From the NCBI RefSeq assembly GCF_005771495.1, contig NZ_VAUW01000015.1:1-64000 (forward strand): DNA of 64,000 nucleotides. Direction: 5' to 3'. Made by a program: the position numbers and the translations under genes. Position 1 is the first letter of the stretch. Every line of letters starts with the position of its first letter. Below are positions 25,985-34,790 of this stretch, one piece after another. Origin of the DNA: Maribacter sp. ACAM166. Lineage in GTDB: Bacteria > Bacteroidota > Bacteroidia > Flavobacteriales > Flavobacteriaceae. The notes under the pieces were generated by a model that made no database searches, was not told the origin of the DNA, and saw only the letters and a program-made list of their open reading frames with translations.

Positions 25985-27787
25985 ATGGATAATTTAGATT
26001 ACGGAATTATAGGGAATTGTAAAAGTGCGGCTTTAATTTCAAAAACAGGGAGCATAGATTGGTGTTGTTTGCCAGAATTTGATAGTCCATCTATTTTTGC
26101 AAAAATATTGGATGAAGAAATAGGAGGTAGTTTTGAAATTAGGGTAGACAATACGTATGTTATATCTCAAAAATATGAACCTTTCACTACAATATTAATA
26201 ACGTCTTTTAAATCAGGAGAAGATCATTTTGAAATACATGATTTTATGCCACGTTATAGAAAGGAAGGAAATACTTATCATGCCCCACCAGAATTAATCA
26301 GATATTTCAAACATGTGTCGGGTGTGCCTAAGTTTTCAGTTGTACATGACCCCAAGCTTGAATATGCTCTTGGTAAAACCGAATCTTTTATAAAAAAGGA
26401 TTTTATAGCAAGTCTTACCCATGAAGTAAAATTCGATACTATTTTTCTTTACTCATCCTTTGATAAGAAAACTATTGTAAACAATACTCAAATTGAGCTG
26501 AAAGAGGATGGTTTTATTTTAATTGGTTATAATGAAAAGTTATTGTTGCCCACCACTGAACGTGCGTATTTAGATTTACAAAATACGAGAGTGTATTGGT
26601 TAAACTGGTCCAACTTAACACCAACATATAAAAAGTTTAACGAAGAAATATCAAGAAGTGCCTTAACCTTAAAATTGTTGAGTTATGACAAGACAGGTGC
26701 GGTTTTGGCAGCAGTGACTACTTCCTTACCAGAAACTATTGGAGAAGTACGTAATTGGGATTATCGCTTCTGTTGGATTCGTGATGCATCAATGGTTATT
26801 AAAGTGGTTTCAGAATTAGGACATAAAAATGTTGCAAAGCGATATCTACAGTTCATTATTGATTTGATACCTGATAAGGCCGAGAAACTGCAAATCATGT
26901 ATGGTATCAATAAGGAAAAGAAGTTAACTGAAGTAACCTTAGATCATCTTGCAGGTTATAAGGGTTCTAAGCCTGTTCGTGTCGGTAATGCAGCTTATCA
27001 TCAAAAACAGAATGACATCTATGGTATTTTAATGGATGTAATTTATGAGCAAATGGTGAAATTTAGCGTCGACATTGATAATGGTGAAGACCTGTGGGCA
27101 ATTACAAAAGGTATTGTCTGGATTGTAAGTAATAATTGGAAAGATGCTGATAAAGGAATTTGGGAATTCCGGACAGAGGATAGACACTTTACCTTCTCTA
27201 AAGTATTGTGTTGGACTGCATTAGATAGAGCTATTAAGGTAGCAGAAATGCTAGGAAAAAAACATAAAATTAAGAAATGGGAACCCATACGTTCTGAAAT
27301 TTGGCAAGATATTTATGATAATGCCTGGAATGAAGAAGTAGGTGCATACACCCAATCGTATGGGTCAAAAGACTTGGATGCCTCTGTATTGCTAATGGAG
27401 TCTTACGGGTGTGTGAATGCCAAAGACGAACGTTATGTTCGTACGGTACATGCAATTGGTAAAGAATTGAGTAATGATGGACTTCTGTACCGCTATAAGA
27501 ACGAAGATGACTTCGGTTTACCATCATCTTCCTTCACGGTATGTACATTTTGGTACATAAACAGCTTGTTTAAAATTGGAGAGCGTAAAAAAGCACTAGA
27601 ATATTTTGAACGACTTTTAACGTATAGTAATCATTTAGGTCTATTTAGTGAAGATATTGATTTTAAGACCAAAAGATTATTAGGAAACTTCCCTCAGGCA
27701 TATTCCCATTTGGCATTAATTGAGTGTGCCATTAACTTTTCTAAAAAGGAAAGTGAAGATGCAATGATGGAATCACTAAGGGAATAA
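25985..27787 (+). CDS. GH15-family glycoside hydrolase (glucoamylase/trehalase-like)
   Basis: 600 residues, no signal peptide, so cytoplasmic. The N-terminal beta domain begins YGIIGNCKSAALISKTGSID and continues with WCCLPEFDSPSIFAKIL. The (alpha/alpha)6 catalytic domain begins near 230, with ETIGEVRNWDYRFCWIRDAS as the GH15 landmark and DDFGLPSSSFTVCTFWYI near the end. Cytoplasmic GH15 proteins of this architecture include glucoamylases and trehalases. Its divergent arrangement with the trehalose-synthesis gene makes trehalose the favoured substrate, but that is contextual inference. Length is normal for the class. Confidence 0.9.
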   Translation: MDNLDYGIIGNCKSAALISKTGSIDWCCLPEFDSPSIFAKILDEEIGGSFEIRVDNTYVISQKYEPFTTILITSFKSGEDHFEIHDFMPRYRKEGNTYHAPPELIRYFKHVSGVPKFSVVHDPKLEYALGKTESFIKKDFIASLTHEVKFDTIFLYSSFDKKTIVNNTQIELKEDGFILIGYNEKLLLPTTERAYLDLQNTRVYWLNWSNLTPTYKKFNEEISRSALTLKLLSYDKTGAVLAAVTTSLPETIGEVRNWDYRFCWIRDASMVIKVVSELGHKNVAKRYLQFIIDLIPDKAEKLQIMYGINKEKKLTEVTLDHLAGYKGSKPVRVGNAAYHQKQNDIYGILMDVIYEQMVKFSVDIDNGEDLWAITKGIVWIVSNNWKDADKGIWEFRTEDRHFTFSKVLCWTALDRAIKVAEMLGKKHKIKKWEPIRSEIWQDIYDNAWNEEVGAYTQSYGSKDLDASVLLMESYGCVNAKDERYVRTVHAIGKELSNDGLLYRYKNEDDFGLPSSSFTVCTFWYINSLFKIGERKKALEYFERLLTYSNHLGLFSEDIDFKTKRLLGNFPQAYSHLALIECAINFSKKESEDAMMESLRE

Positions 27788-28717
27788 CATAGTTTTAATC
27801 TGATCTAAAGCTTTTATTTAATACGTTAGCTCCTTGAGTGACTTGTAATAGTAAACGAGTTTATGATATTAATATGATGAGTGCAAATTGAAAATTCATA
27901 CCCATCATTTATCATTTTTATTAAGTCAAGACTTTCGATTTGGTTACTCTTCCTACAGTTAAAAAGGTAAGAGTGTAAAAAGTAAAACCTTGATAGAAGA
28001 TGGTTTTTTGACCCACATTATCATTGTCCTTTCCTTAAGGTCAATAAATGACACTTCTTTTAGGCAGCCATACAAATGTTGTCTACAAAATATATGGACA
28101 ATGAACGGGTTGGTTACGATGGCCAACGCAAGGTTGCATGTGAATTTTTTTGCAGAGTATGATTTTTTGTTCAATCGATCAAACAAAATTGCCTTCTAAC
28201 CATCCGATTATTTTGTGTTACATGAACGGGACACCAGTGTCTTCGGGTGTCAATACTATGTTTTTCTTAGATAATGATTTTGAAATCTACACTACTTATA
28301 AAACACATGTAACCTTTTCCGGTTAGGTAAAAATTTAGTATTAAAAAGCATCGTAAATGACTCTTTTTAATTTTATGACGTAGTGAAAAAGATACCCTTA
28401 GAAGATGTCCCAGTTTAAGAAAAGAACATTAAAAAAAATAGGATTAAAGTCTTTGCAAGAAATGGAAAAAAAATTTTTTCAGATAAAAAGAACTGTCTTT
28501 TTCGATTGTATAATATATCATAGAAATACACAATCTTCCTTGATTGTTCTCTACACAACAGAATAGAGCATTTACACATCTTTAAAATAGGTATAGTACA
28601 TATTATGTCGGTATAATACTACATTTGATTTTGCTGTAATGTCTGTTTGATATAATCTTAGTATTATAAATAGTCTGCAAAATTTTAACCAATCCATATT
28701 TTTAATTACCAAAAAGA
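27788..28717. other. Long intergenic region containing a porP relic
   Basis: 930 bases with no intact gene. The centre (28040-28355) is a decayed copy of the porP gene found at 32132 and is listed separately. The flanks, 27788-28039 and 28356-28717, are AT-rich. The last 300 bases must contain the promoter for the large surface protein, but I cannot place an exact flavobacterial -7/-33 pair. Confidence 0.6.
28040..28355 (+). pseudogene. Decayed partial copy of the PorP/SprF-family gene
   Basis: DNA-level similarity to about 32619-32925 of the intact downstream gene is plain along the whole stretch. TGACACTTCTTTTAGGCAG corresponds to TGGCACTTCTCTTTGGCAG, ATGTTGTCTACA is shared, GAGTATGATTTTTTGTTC aligns with GGGTATGATTTTATGTTG, and TAGTATTAAAAAGCATCG aligns with TAGCATTAAAAAGCGACT. 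Residues such as NGTPVSSGVNTMFFLDNDFE mirror SGAPVSLDINTMLSFDSDFE. Stops and frameshifts break every frame, and the 5' half of the gene is absent. A 69-codon open stretch inside it is an accident of decay. Confidence 0.85.
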
Positions 28718-31700
28718 ATGAAAAAAACCACTGTTTTAACTTTTGTAATTGCCCTTTTATGTTTTTCGGCATCTTGGGCGCAAACTACTGCCACGGTAAC
28801 TTCGCTTGCGGATGATGGTACTTCTGGCACCTTGCGTTGGGCAATGACTACCGCCAATGCCGATATCAATATCAATGAAATTATTTTCGATTCTGGACTA
28901 TCTGGCACGCTTACTTTAACCTCCAATCTTCCAAATGTGGCCAGTAATATGGTCATTACAGGTCCTGGCCCTTCAGCTATTAAAATTTCTGGGGATAATC
29001 AGTATAAAATGTTTGTTGTCAATACTGGCATTGTGCTGGATATCTCTGGATTCACGGCAACCAAAAGCGCAAGTGAGTACAATAAAGGAAACATTTTCCA
29101 TGTATCTAGATCTACCGTAAATGCAAGTGATATGGTGTTTACAGGAATTACCAATAGCACGCCATTTGTGTCTTGGGAAGGTAATTCTGCATTAAATATT
29201 TCCAATTCTACATTTAACAACAATTCAGCCATTATGTTTAGAAGTGATCATGGTTCTACGCCTAATACAACCTCCGATATTGAAACTGATTACACCAATA
29301 GAATAACAGTTACCGGATCTACTTTTAGTTCCAATTCAGGGATAATATTTCGAACAGAACGTTATGTAAAAATTGATGATTGTATTTTTACGGATAATAT
29401 CAATCAAATTGGAGTTTTTAATGGACTTAATAGGTATCAGGTTTTAAACTCAACCTTTACCAATAATACTGGCTATCAATTATTTTCTTTTTATAGTGCG
29501 ATAAATAACGGTTGGGGCGCAAGTACCTTAGGAACCAATAACACGCTTTTTGACGGGAATACCTTTACCGGAAATACGGGAACCATTATTAATCCAGGTT
29601 GGAGTACTAACAATTACAATAAAACAACCATTTCCAATAATACTTTTGAAAATAATGGAACTAACTATTTAGGGAATCCCATAGTAGTTTCTGGAAATAT
29701 AGTATCAAATTTTATAACATCCATTATCCATTCACCCAATGATGGAACGGTGTCAGTAACTATGAGCAGGCCTGTTTTTAATTCAGATTTAGGGTCTGGT
29801 ACTCTGGAAGCCGATGACTTTCAATTTGCACTTTCTGGTGGCAATGCTACCTTGGGTTCTTCGTCACCCACTAGTATATCTGGTAGTGGAAATACCTATG
29901 TTTTAGGTATAAATGTTGAGGGTATTATTCATGGAACAGAGGAGCTCACTATATCCCCAATAGATGAAAACTCTATTTATGATTCAGATGCGAATAGCGC
30001 TAGTATTGCCCAAGCCAATAGTACAATCAATTTAAATTTTTTGGATGATGATGAGGACGGGGTTGCCAATTACGAGGATGCTTGTCCAGAAACACCTGCA
30101 GGTGAAATTGTTGATCCAGATGGGTGTACAGATGTTACCAAGCCACTAACACCAGTAGAAATTACAAGTGTAGCAGGTCTGAATAACATTACCTTAAATT
30201 GGACGGCGAATACTGATGATACGAAAGGCTACAGAATATACGGAGGTACTGATGAAAATGCAATGATATTAGTAACAGACCTTAACAACAGTAGTTTTAC
30301 TGAATATAAACATACGGGTTTAACAGCCAATACTACGTATTATTACCATTTAACCGCCTATGATTTAGCGGGGAATGAAAGTGATTCTAGTCCAATAATT
30401 AACAATGTACCCACATTGGCATTTATCTGGGATGGGCCAAAAATCATTGTAGAAAAAATATCCAATACGGATTGGACCGAAGCTGAGAATCAAGATTTTT
30501 TAACGGATAATGTAATATTAACAAGAGATATTAATAAAAGCTTGTTCAATATTGCTAAAGAAGCAAGTTACGGTGAAATGGACCACCAATCGCCTTTAGA
30601 TACCGAATGGGCACGTGGTACCACTGCAGATTTAGGAACACTTAATTTTTCACCTTGGGCAGATGACATGTCGTTTATAGAGTGGTGTCCACCTTGTTTT
30701 GAAAATAGAGAATTTGTACTTCATTTAATTTCAGATGATATCTATATTGATGTTAAAATTCTATCATGGGAAGAGGAGTTCAGGGGTGGTGGTTTTAGTT
30801 ATGAAAGAAGCACGCCTAGTCCAGATGAAGACGGAGATCGAATAAAAGATAGTTTAGATAACTGCTTGGGTACTCCTGAAGGAGAAACGATAGATGTCAA
30901 CGGTTGTTCAGACTCCCAAAAGGATGCGGATAACGATGGTGTTTCAGACGCTATTGATACCTGTGTCGATACCCCAACAGGAGAAACGGTAGATGCCAAC
31001 GGATGCTCAGATTCTCAAAAAGATGCAGACAACGATGGTGTTTCCGATGCTATTGATACCTGTGATAATACTCCAACAGGAGAAACTGTAGATGCCAATG
31101 GATGTTCAGATTCTCAAAAAGATGCAGATAACGATGGTGTTTTAGACGCTATTGATACCTGTGCCGATACCCCGACAGGAGAAACGGTAGATGTTAACGG
31201 TTGTTCAGATTCTCAAATAGATGCGGATAACGATGGTGTCTCAGACGCTATTGATACCTGTGCCGATACCCCGACAGGAGAGACGGTAGATGTTAACGGT
31301 TGTTCAGATTCTCAAAAAGATGCAGACAACGATGGTGTTTCTGATGCCATTGATACCTGTGCCGATACTCCAATAGGAGAAACGGTAGATGTTAACGGTT
31401 GTTCAGATTCTCAAAAGGATGCCGATAACGATGATGTTTCTGATGCCATTGATACTTGTACTGATACTCCAACAGGAGAAACTGTAGATGTTAACGGTTG
31501 TTCAGATTCCCAAAAGGATGCCGATAACGATGGTGTAACTGATGCCATTGATATGTGTCCAAATACTCCAACAGGAGAAACGGTAGACGCTAATGGTTGT
31601 TCGGATAGCCAAAAGGATAGTGACTTTGATGGTGTTAGTAACGCTTTAGACATGTGTTCTGATTCTCCCGAAGATGAAGGTGTAGATAGTAATGGTTGCT

Positions 31701-32104
31701 CAGTTAGTCAAAAAGATACAGATGAGGATGGTGTTCAAGATTCTCTGGACAATTGTCCAAGCCAATTCAACCCGGGTCAGGAAGATAGGGACGGCGATGG
31801 CCTGGGTGATGTTTGTGATACCGTAGAACTAAATGTTTCACAATCTTTTACGCCTAATGGAGACGGTATTAATGATACATGGACAATCTATAATATAGAG
31901 AATTATCCAAATTCTTTGGTAAGGGTATTTAATTCTTGGGGAAAGGAAGTCTTTTCTGCAAGGAATTACCAAAACGATTGGGATGGACAATTCAAGAACT
32001 TAAACAACAAATTACCCGATGCCGGATCATATTATTTCCAGATAGATTTTGATGGAAATAGTAGCGTGGATCAAGATGGATGGTTATACATAACCGGTCT
32101 TTAG
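28718..32104 (+). CDS. T9SS-exported surface protein: beta-helix, Fn3, TSP3 repeats, type B sorting domain
   Basis: 1128 residues. Signal peptide MKKTTVLTFVIALLCFSASWAQ. Residues about 25-330 are right-handed beta-helix-like (LADDGTSGTLRWAM, then many N-N-T-F/S-T-F-x-x-N repeats as in polymorphic outer-membrane proteins). About 335-430 resembles a calcium-binding beta domain, 475-570 is fibronectin III, and about 570-700 is unassigned. About 703-1030 are thrombospondin type 3 calcium repeats (DxDxDGVxDAxDxC). Residues about 1040-1128 (SFTPNGDGINDTW..., ending DQDGWLYITGL) form the gliding-motility-type T9SS type B C-terminal signal. It is probably a cell-surface or secreted adhesin. The PorP-family gene follows after 27 bases, its likely dedicated anchor or export partner. 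Confidence 0.92.
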   Translation: MKKTTVLTFVIALLCFSASWAQTTATVTSLADDGTSGTLRWAMTTANADININEIIFDSGLSGTLTLTSNLPNVASNMVITGPGPSAIKISGDNQYKMFVVNTGIVLDISGFTATKSASEYNKGNIFHVSRSTVNASDMVFTGITNSTPFVSWEGNSALNISNSTFNNNSAIMFRSDHGSTPNTTSDIETDYTNRITVTGSTFSSNSGIIFRTERYVKIDDCIFTDNINQIGVFNGLNRYQVLNSTFTNNTGYQLFSFYSAINNGWGASTLGTNNTLFDGNTFTGNTGTIINPGWSTNNYNKTTISNNTFENNGTNYLGNPIVVSGNIVSNFITSIIHSPNDGTVSVTMSRPVFNSDLGSGTLEADDFQFALSGGNATLGSSSPTSISGSGNTYVLGINVEGIIHGTEELTISPIDENSIYDSDANSASIAQANSTINLNFLDDDEDGVANYEDACPETPAGEIVDPDGCTDVTKPLTPVEITSVAGLNNITLNWTANTDDTKGYRIYGGTDENAMILVTDLNNSSFTEYKHTGLTANTTYYYHLTAYDLAGNESDSSPIINNVPTLAFIWDGPKIIVEKISNTDWTEAENQDFLTDNVILTRDINKSLFNIAKEASYGEMDHQSPLDTEWARGTTADLGTLNFSPWADDMSFIEWCPPCFENREFVLHLISDDIYIDVKILSWEEEFRGGGFSYERSTPSPDEDGDRIKDSLDNCLGTPEGETIDVNGCSDSQKDADNDGVSDAIDTCVDTPTGETVDANGCSDSQKDADNDGVSDAIDTCDNTPTGETVDANGCSDSQKDADNDGVLDAIDTCADTPTGETVDVNGCSDSQIDADNDGVSDAIDTCADTPTGETVDVNGCSDSQKDADNDGVSDAIDTCADTPIGETVDVNGCSDSQKDADNDDVSDAIDTCTDTPTGETVDVNGCSDSQKDADNDGVTDAIDMCPNTPTGETVDANGCSDSQKDSDFDGVSNALDMCSDSPEDEGVDSNGCSVSQKDTDEDGVQDSLDNCPSQFNPGQEDRDGDGLGDVCDTVELNVSQSFTPNGDGINDTWTIYNIENYPNSLVRVFNSWGKEVFSARNYQNDWDGQFKNLNNKLPDAGSYYFQIDFDGNSSVDQDGWLYITGL
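30824..31813 (+). repeat. 99-nt tandem repeats encoding thrombospondin type 3 units
   Basis: A 33-codon unit recurs in exact register at 30824 (divergent first copy), 30923, 31022, 31121, 31220, 31319, 31418, 31517, 31616 and 31715 (divergent last copy). The consensus protein unit starts DADNDGVSDAIDTC and ends NGCSDSQK, with two Cys and an Asp/Asn calcium-binding pattern. Copies 2-8 are nearly identical at the DNA level; the outer ones have diverged. Spacing is invariant at 99 bases, so copy-number change would keep the frame. Confidence 0.95.
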
Positions 32105-32131
32105 TAGAACAACCAATTACATAAAACAAAC

Positions 32132-33019
32132 ATGAAGAATATAAAAAATATAATTTTAGGTGTAATACTGCTTGGCTGTAGTACACTGTTTTCTCAACAA
32201 GAAGGCGTAGTTACTAATTATATATACCATATGAACGCTTTTAACCCCGCTTATGTGGGAGTAAATGGTGAAACGGTTATTACAAGTACATTTAGGCAAC
32301 AATGGACCGGGATAGAGGATGCACCCAGTACTCAATTAGTTTCATTTGGTACCACTTTGGGCAAGAATTTAGGGATGGGAGTCTCTATATTGAACAGACA
32401 GACCTTTGTTGAGAAACAGACATTTACAGCAATCGATTTTTCCTATAGATTAAAAATTTCTGAAAAAGCAGATCTTTACATGGGTTTAAAAGCGGGAGGT
32501 AATTTTTATAGTGTGAACACGGCAGGTTTAATGACCTATAATCAAATGGCCGACCCAAATATTTCATCTATATCAAATTTTAATCCGAATATTGGGATCG
32601 GGGCTCTTCTTAATATTGATAAATGGCACTTCTCTTTGGCAGTTCCACGTATGTTGTCTACAGACCGTGCAGACAATGAAGATGGTCTGGTTACATTAGC
32701 CAAGGCAAGGCCGCATATGTACGCCGTTGTGGGGTATGATTTTATGTTGAATAAATCGAACAAGATTTCCCTTAAACCATCCGCTTTATTGCGTTACGTG
32801 AGCGGGGCACCAGTATCTTTGGATATCAACACTATGCTTTCCTTTGATAGTGATTTTGAAATTGGAGCTTCTTATAGAACAGACTCAGCCTTTGCCGGTC
32901 TGATAAATTTTAGCATTAAAAAGCGACTCCTAATAGGATATGCTTATGAAGTGAGTACTAGAAAGCAATTGGCTGATATAGGTAATACTAATGAACTGTT
33001 ACTTAGATTTAAATTTTAA
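32132..33019 (+). CDS. PorP/SprF-family type IX secretion outer-membrane protein
   Basis: 295 residues with signal peptide (...ILLGCSTLFSQQEG). The family features are present: YIYHMNAFNPAYVGVNGETV near the N-terminus, TFRQQWTGIEDAPSTQ, and a series of amphipathic beta-strands ending in an aromatic residue (LLLRFKF), an outer-membrane barrel signature. PorP/SprF proteins accompany T9SS substrates with type B sorting domains and help export or attach them. The gene follows the surface-protein gene by 27 bases and ends at a strong terminator, so the two form a substrate-plus-partner operon. A decayed second copy lies upstream of the pair. Confidence 0.92.
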   Translation: MKNIKNIILGVILLGCSTLFSQQEGVVTNYIYHMNAFNPAYVGVNGETVITSTFRQQWTGIEDAPSTQLVSFGTTLGKNLGMGVSILNRQTFVEKQTFTAIDFSYRLKISEKADLYMGLKAGGNFYSVNTAGLMTYNQMADPNISSISNFNPNIGIGALLNIDKWHFSLAVPRMLSTDRADNEDGLVTLAKARPHMYAVVGYDFMLNKSNKISLKPSALLRYVSGAPVSLDINTMLSFDSDFEIGASYRTDSAFAGLINFSIKKRLLIGYAYEVSTRKQLADIGNTNELLLRFKF

Positions 33020-33053
33020 CTTAGCTAAGTAATCACATAATTATATAGAATTA

Positions 33054-33084
33054 AGAGAGGTATTTTAAATACCTCTCTTTTTTT
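33054..33084 (+). terminator. Rho-independent terminator after porP-like gene
   Basis: Perfect 12-bp stem AGAGAGGTATTT / AAATACCTCTCT with a one-base centre, followed by a run of T. It starts 35 bases after the stop codon. Confidence 0.88.
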
Positions 33085-33246
33085 GTACATAATCCAATCT
33101 AAGTATAGGTGATCATTTAAGAATTAATTTTTAATGTATTGGGAGATGTTATTAAATTTTAAAACATGTCCATAAATTGTATAAAGAATGAAGCCTATAA
33201 GGATTTGTAAGGTATTTTAATATTGAAGATTGGAATGCTTGTATAA

Positions 33247-34689
33247 TTATTGGCCATTAGATAATATATCTTTTGATTCTATTTTTATTTTGTTCAATAA
33301 TTGCTGTAAATGTACTGTCTTAGTAAAAGGATTCATGACCGTGATACGCATATACTGAATACCATTTAATTTAGTTTGTACAATATAAAATTCGCCATCA
33401 TGTAAAAGTGCTTGGCGAATTTTTACATTTAATTCGTTGAGGTTTTCGGTATTCAAGCCTGGTTCACAATATCTAAAACAGACAATGTTAGACATTGGTT
33501 TTAATGCTAACTCAAAATTAGGTTCCCCTTCTATGAGTTTTGAAAAGACAGCTCCCATATCATATAAACTGGTGACATTGGCATCGAATACTTCTTCACC
33601 ATATAGTTTTAGTAGGGTAAACCAATGAATGCTCATCATATTTTTTGTGCATTCAAAAGTTCTCTTTCCAGAATTATACCAGTCTTCATGTTCAGAATCT
33701 GACAATAAATAATCTGCTTTTTGGCTGAAAGTAGTCTTAGCATGTACTTCATTTTTAAACAGCAAGGCTGTGGTTAGTGCTGGCATCATCATCATTTTAT
33801 GTCCGTCAATAACAACAGAATCTGCGTTTTCTATTCCTTTTACCGTGTACTTATATTTCTTAGAAAAAATACCGGCTCCACCATGGGCTCCATCAACGTG
33901 AAACCATATGTCATGTTCTTTTGCAAAGGAGGAAATAGCTGTCAAATCATCAAAAATTCCCGTAGCGGTAGAAGGTGCACTACCTACAATTGCAAATATT
34001 TCAATTCCTTTTTCTTTTGCTTCTTTGAATTTTAACTTTAATAAATCGGTATTCATACGAAACTCTTTAGTAACAGGAATCTTTATAATTCCTTGTTCTC
34101 CTAATCCCATAATACGTGCTGCACGGTCTACACAATAATGAGCCTCCGCACTAACCATGATTCCTAACTGAGTTTGGTTACCATTATTCCAAATATCCTG
34201 TTTTAAAATAGCCTTTCGAGCACTTAATAATGCTGTAAGATTGGCTAAAGTTCCACCAGAGGTTAAAAACCCACTAGAATTAGTGTTGTAACCTATTTTA
34301 TCACAAATAATATCAATAACAATACGCTCAATGGCATTTGAAGCCATTCCCATTTCATAAACTGCCGTGCCGTTATTTAATAAGGAACTGATCATTCCTG
34401 TAAGCGCAGTAATTGGTGCAGGAGGGCTCACTTGATGGCCTATATAATGGGGATGATGTATATGCGTTGTATGATTGGTAATTTCTTTAAACAGGTCATT
34501 TTTATCTCCATGTATAAAAAATTCTCTCCAGAACTGTAATTCTTGATCTGGTTCATTCCATGGGATAGCATTTCTAGATTTTTTATGTAATTTATCGTCT
34601 AAATGTGTAGCCAATTGGTCAATAAGAAGATGACCGTTATTTTTAAAATGAGAAGGGTTATATACCTGTTTAAGAAGTTCGTTATTCAT
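33247..34689 (-). CDS. PLP-dependent group II amino acid decarboxylase
   Basis: 480 residues, cytoplasmic. Group II decarboxylase features are GFLTSGGTLANLTALLSAR (phosphate-binding loop), AEAHYCVDRAARIMGLG (the stacking His), WFHVDGAHGGAG (Asp to the pyridine N) and VIDGHKMM with the PLP lysine at K298. The family includes glutamate, aromatic amino acid, 2,4-diaminobutyrate and sulfinoalanine decarboxylases. I cannot choose the substrate from these motifs. The gene stands alone, convergent with the porP operon and separated from the next minus-strand operon by that operon's terminator, so it has its own promoter around 34690-34723. Confidence 0.88.
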   Translation of the reverse strand: MNNELLKQVYNPSHFKNNGHLLIDQLATHLDDKLHKKSRNAIPWNEPDQELQFWREFFIHGDKNDLFKEITNHTTHIHHPHYIGHQVSPPAPITALTGMISSLLNNGTAVYEMGMASNAIERIVIDIICDKIGYNTNSSGFLTSGGTLANLTALLSARKAILKQDIWNNGNQTQLGIMVSAEAHYCVDRAARIMGLGEQGIIKIPVTKEFRMNTDLLKLKFKEAKEKGIEIFAIVGSAPSTATGIFDDLTAISSFAKEHDIWFHVDGAHGGAGIFSKKYKYTVKGIENADSVVIDGHKMMMMPALTTALLFKNEVHAKTTFSQKADYLLSDSEHEDWYNSGKRTFECTKNMMSIHWFTLLKLYGEEVFDANVTSLYDMGAVFSKLIEGEPNFELALKPMSNIVCFRYCEPGLNTENLNELNVKIRQALLHDGEFYIVQTKLNGIQYMRITVMNPFTKTVHLQQLLNKIKIESKDILSNGQ

Positions 34690-34723
34690 GGGTTAAAATT
34701 AGTTGCTATAACTAAGCTCACCA

Positions 34724-34753
34724 AATAAAAAACCGCCCCAATTAGGGCGGTTT
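34724..34753 (-). terminator. Terminator of the beta-oxidation operon
   Basis: On the minus strand AAACCGCCC pairs with GGGCGGTTT (9 perfect pairs, 6-base loop) and is followed by TTTTTT. It starts 37 bases past the stop of the acyl-CoA dehydrogenase gene. Confidence 0.9.
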
Positions 34754-34790
34754 ATATTCAATTTACCAAACAACAAAAAGGTAATCTGAA

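Noticed and set aside
27990..28199. 69-codon open frame in the gap before the surface-protein gene
   Set aside because: It overlaps the decayed porP copy; it is not in the frame of the family and is only a stop-free accident in the relic.
31411..31653. Minus-strand open frame across the repeats
   Set aside because: Shadow of the coding repeats; its low-complexity Ser/Pro-rich translation is the antisense of the TSP3 units.
30824..31813. Regular repeats that could suggest a CRISPR array or satellite
   Set aside because: The 99-base period is in codon register, encodes thrombospondin type 3 units and has no spacer/repeat alternation.
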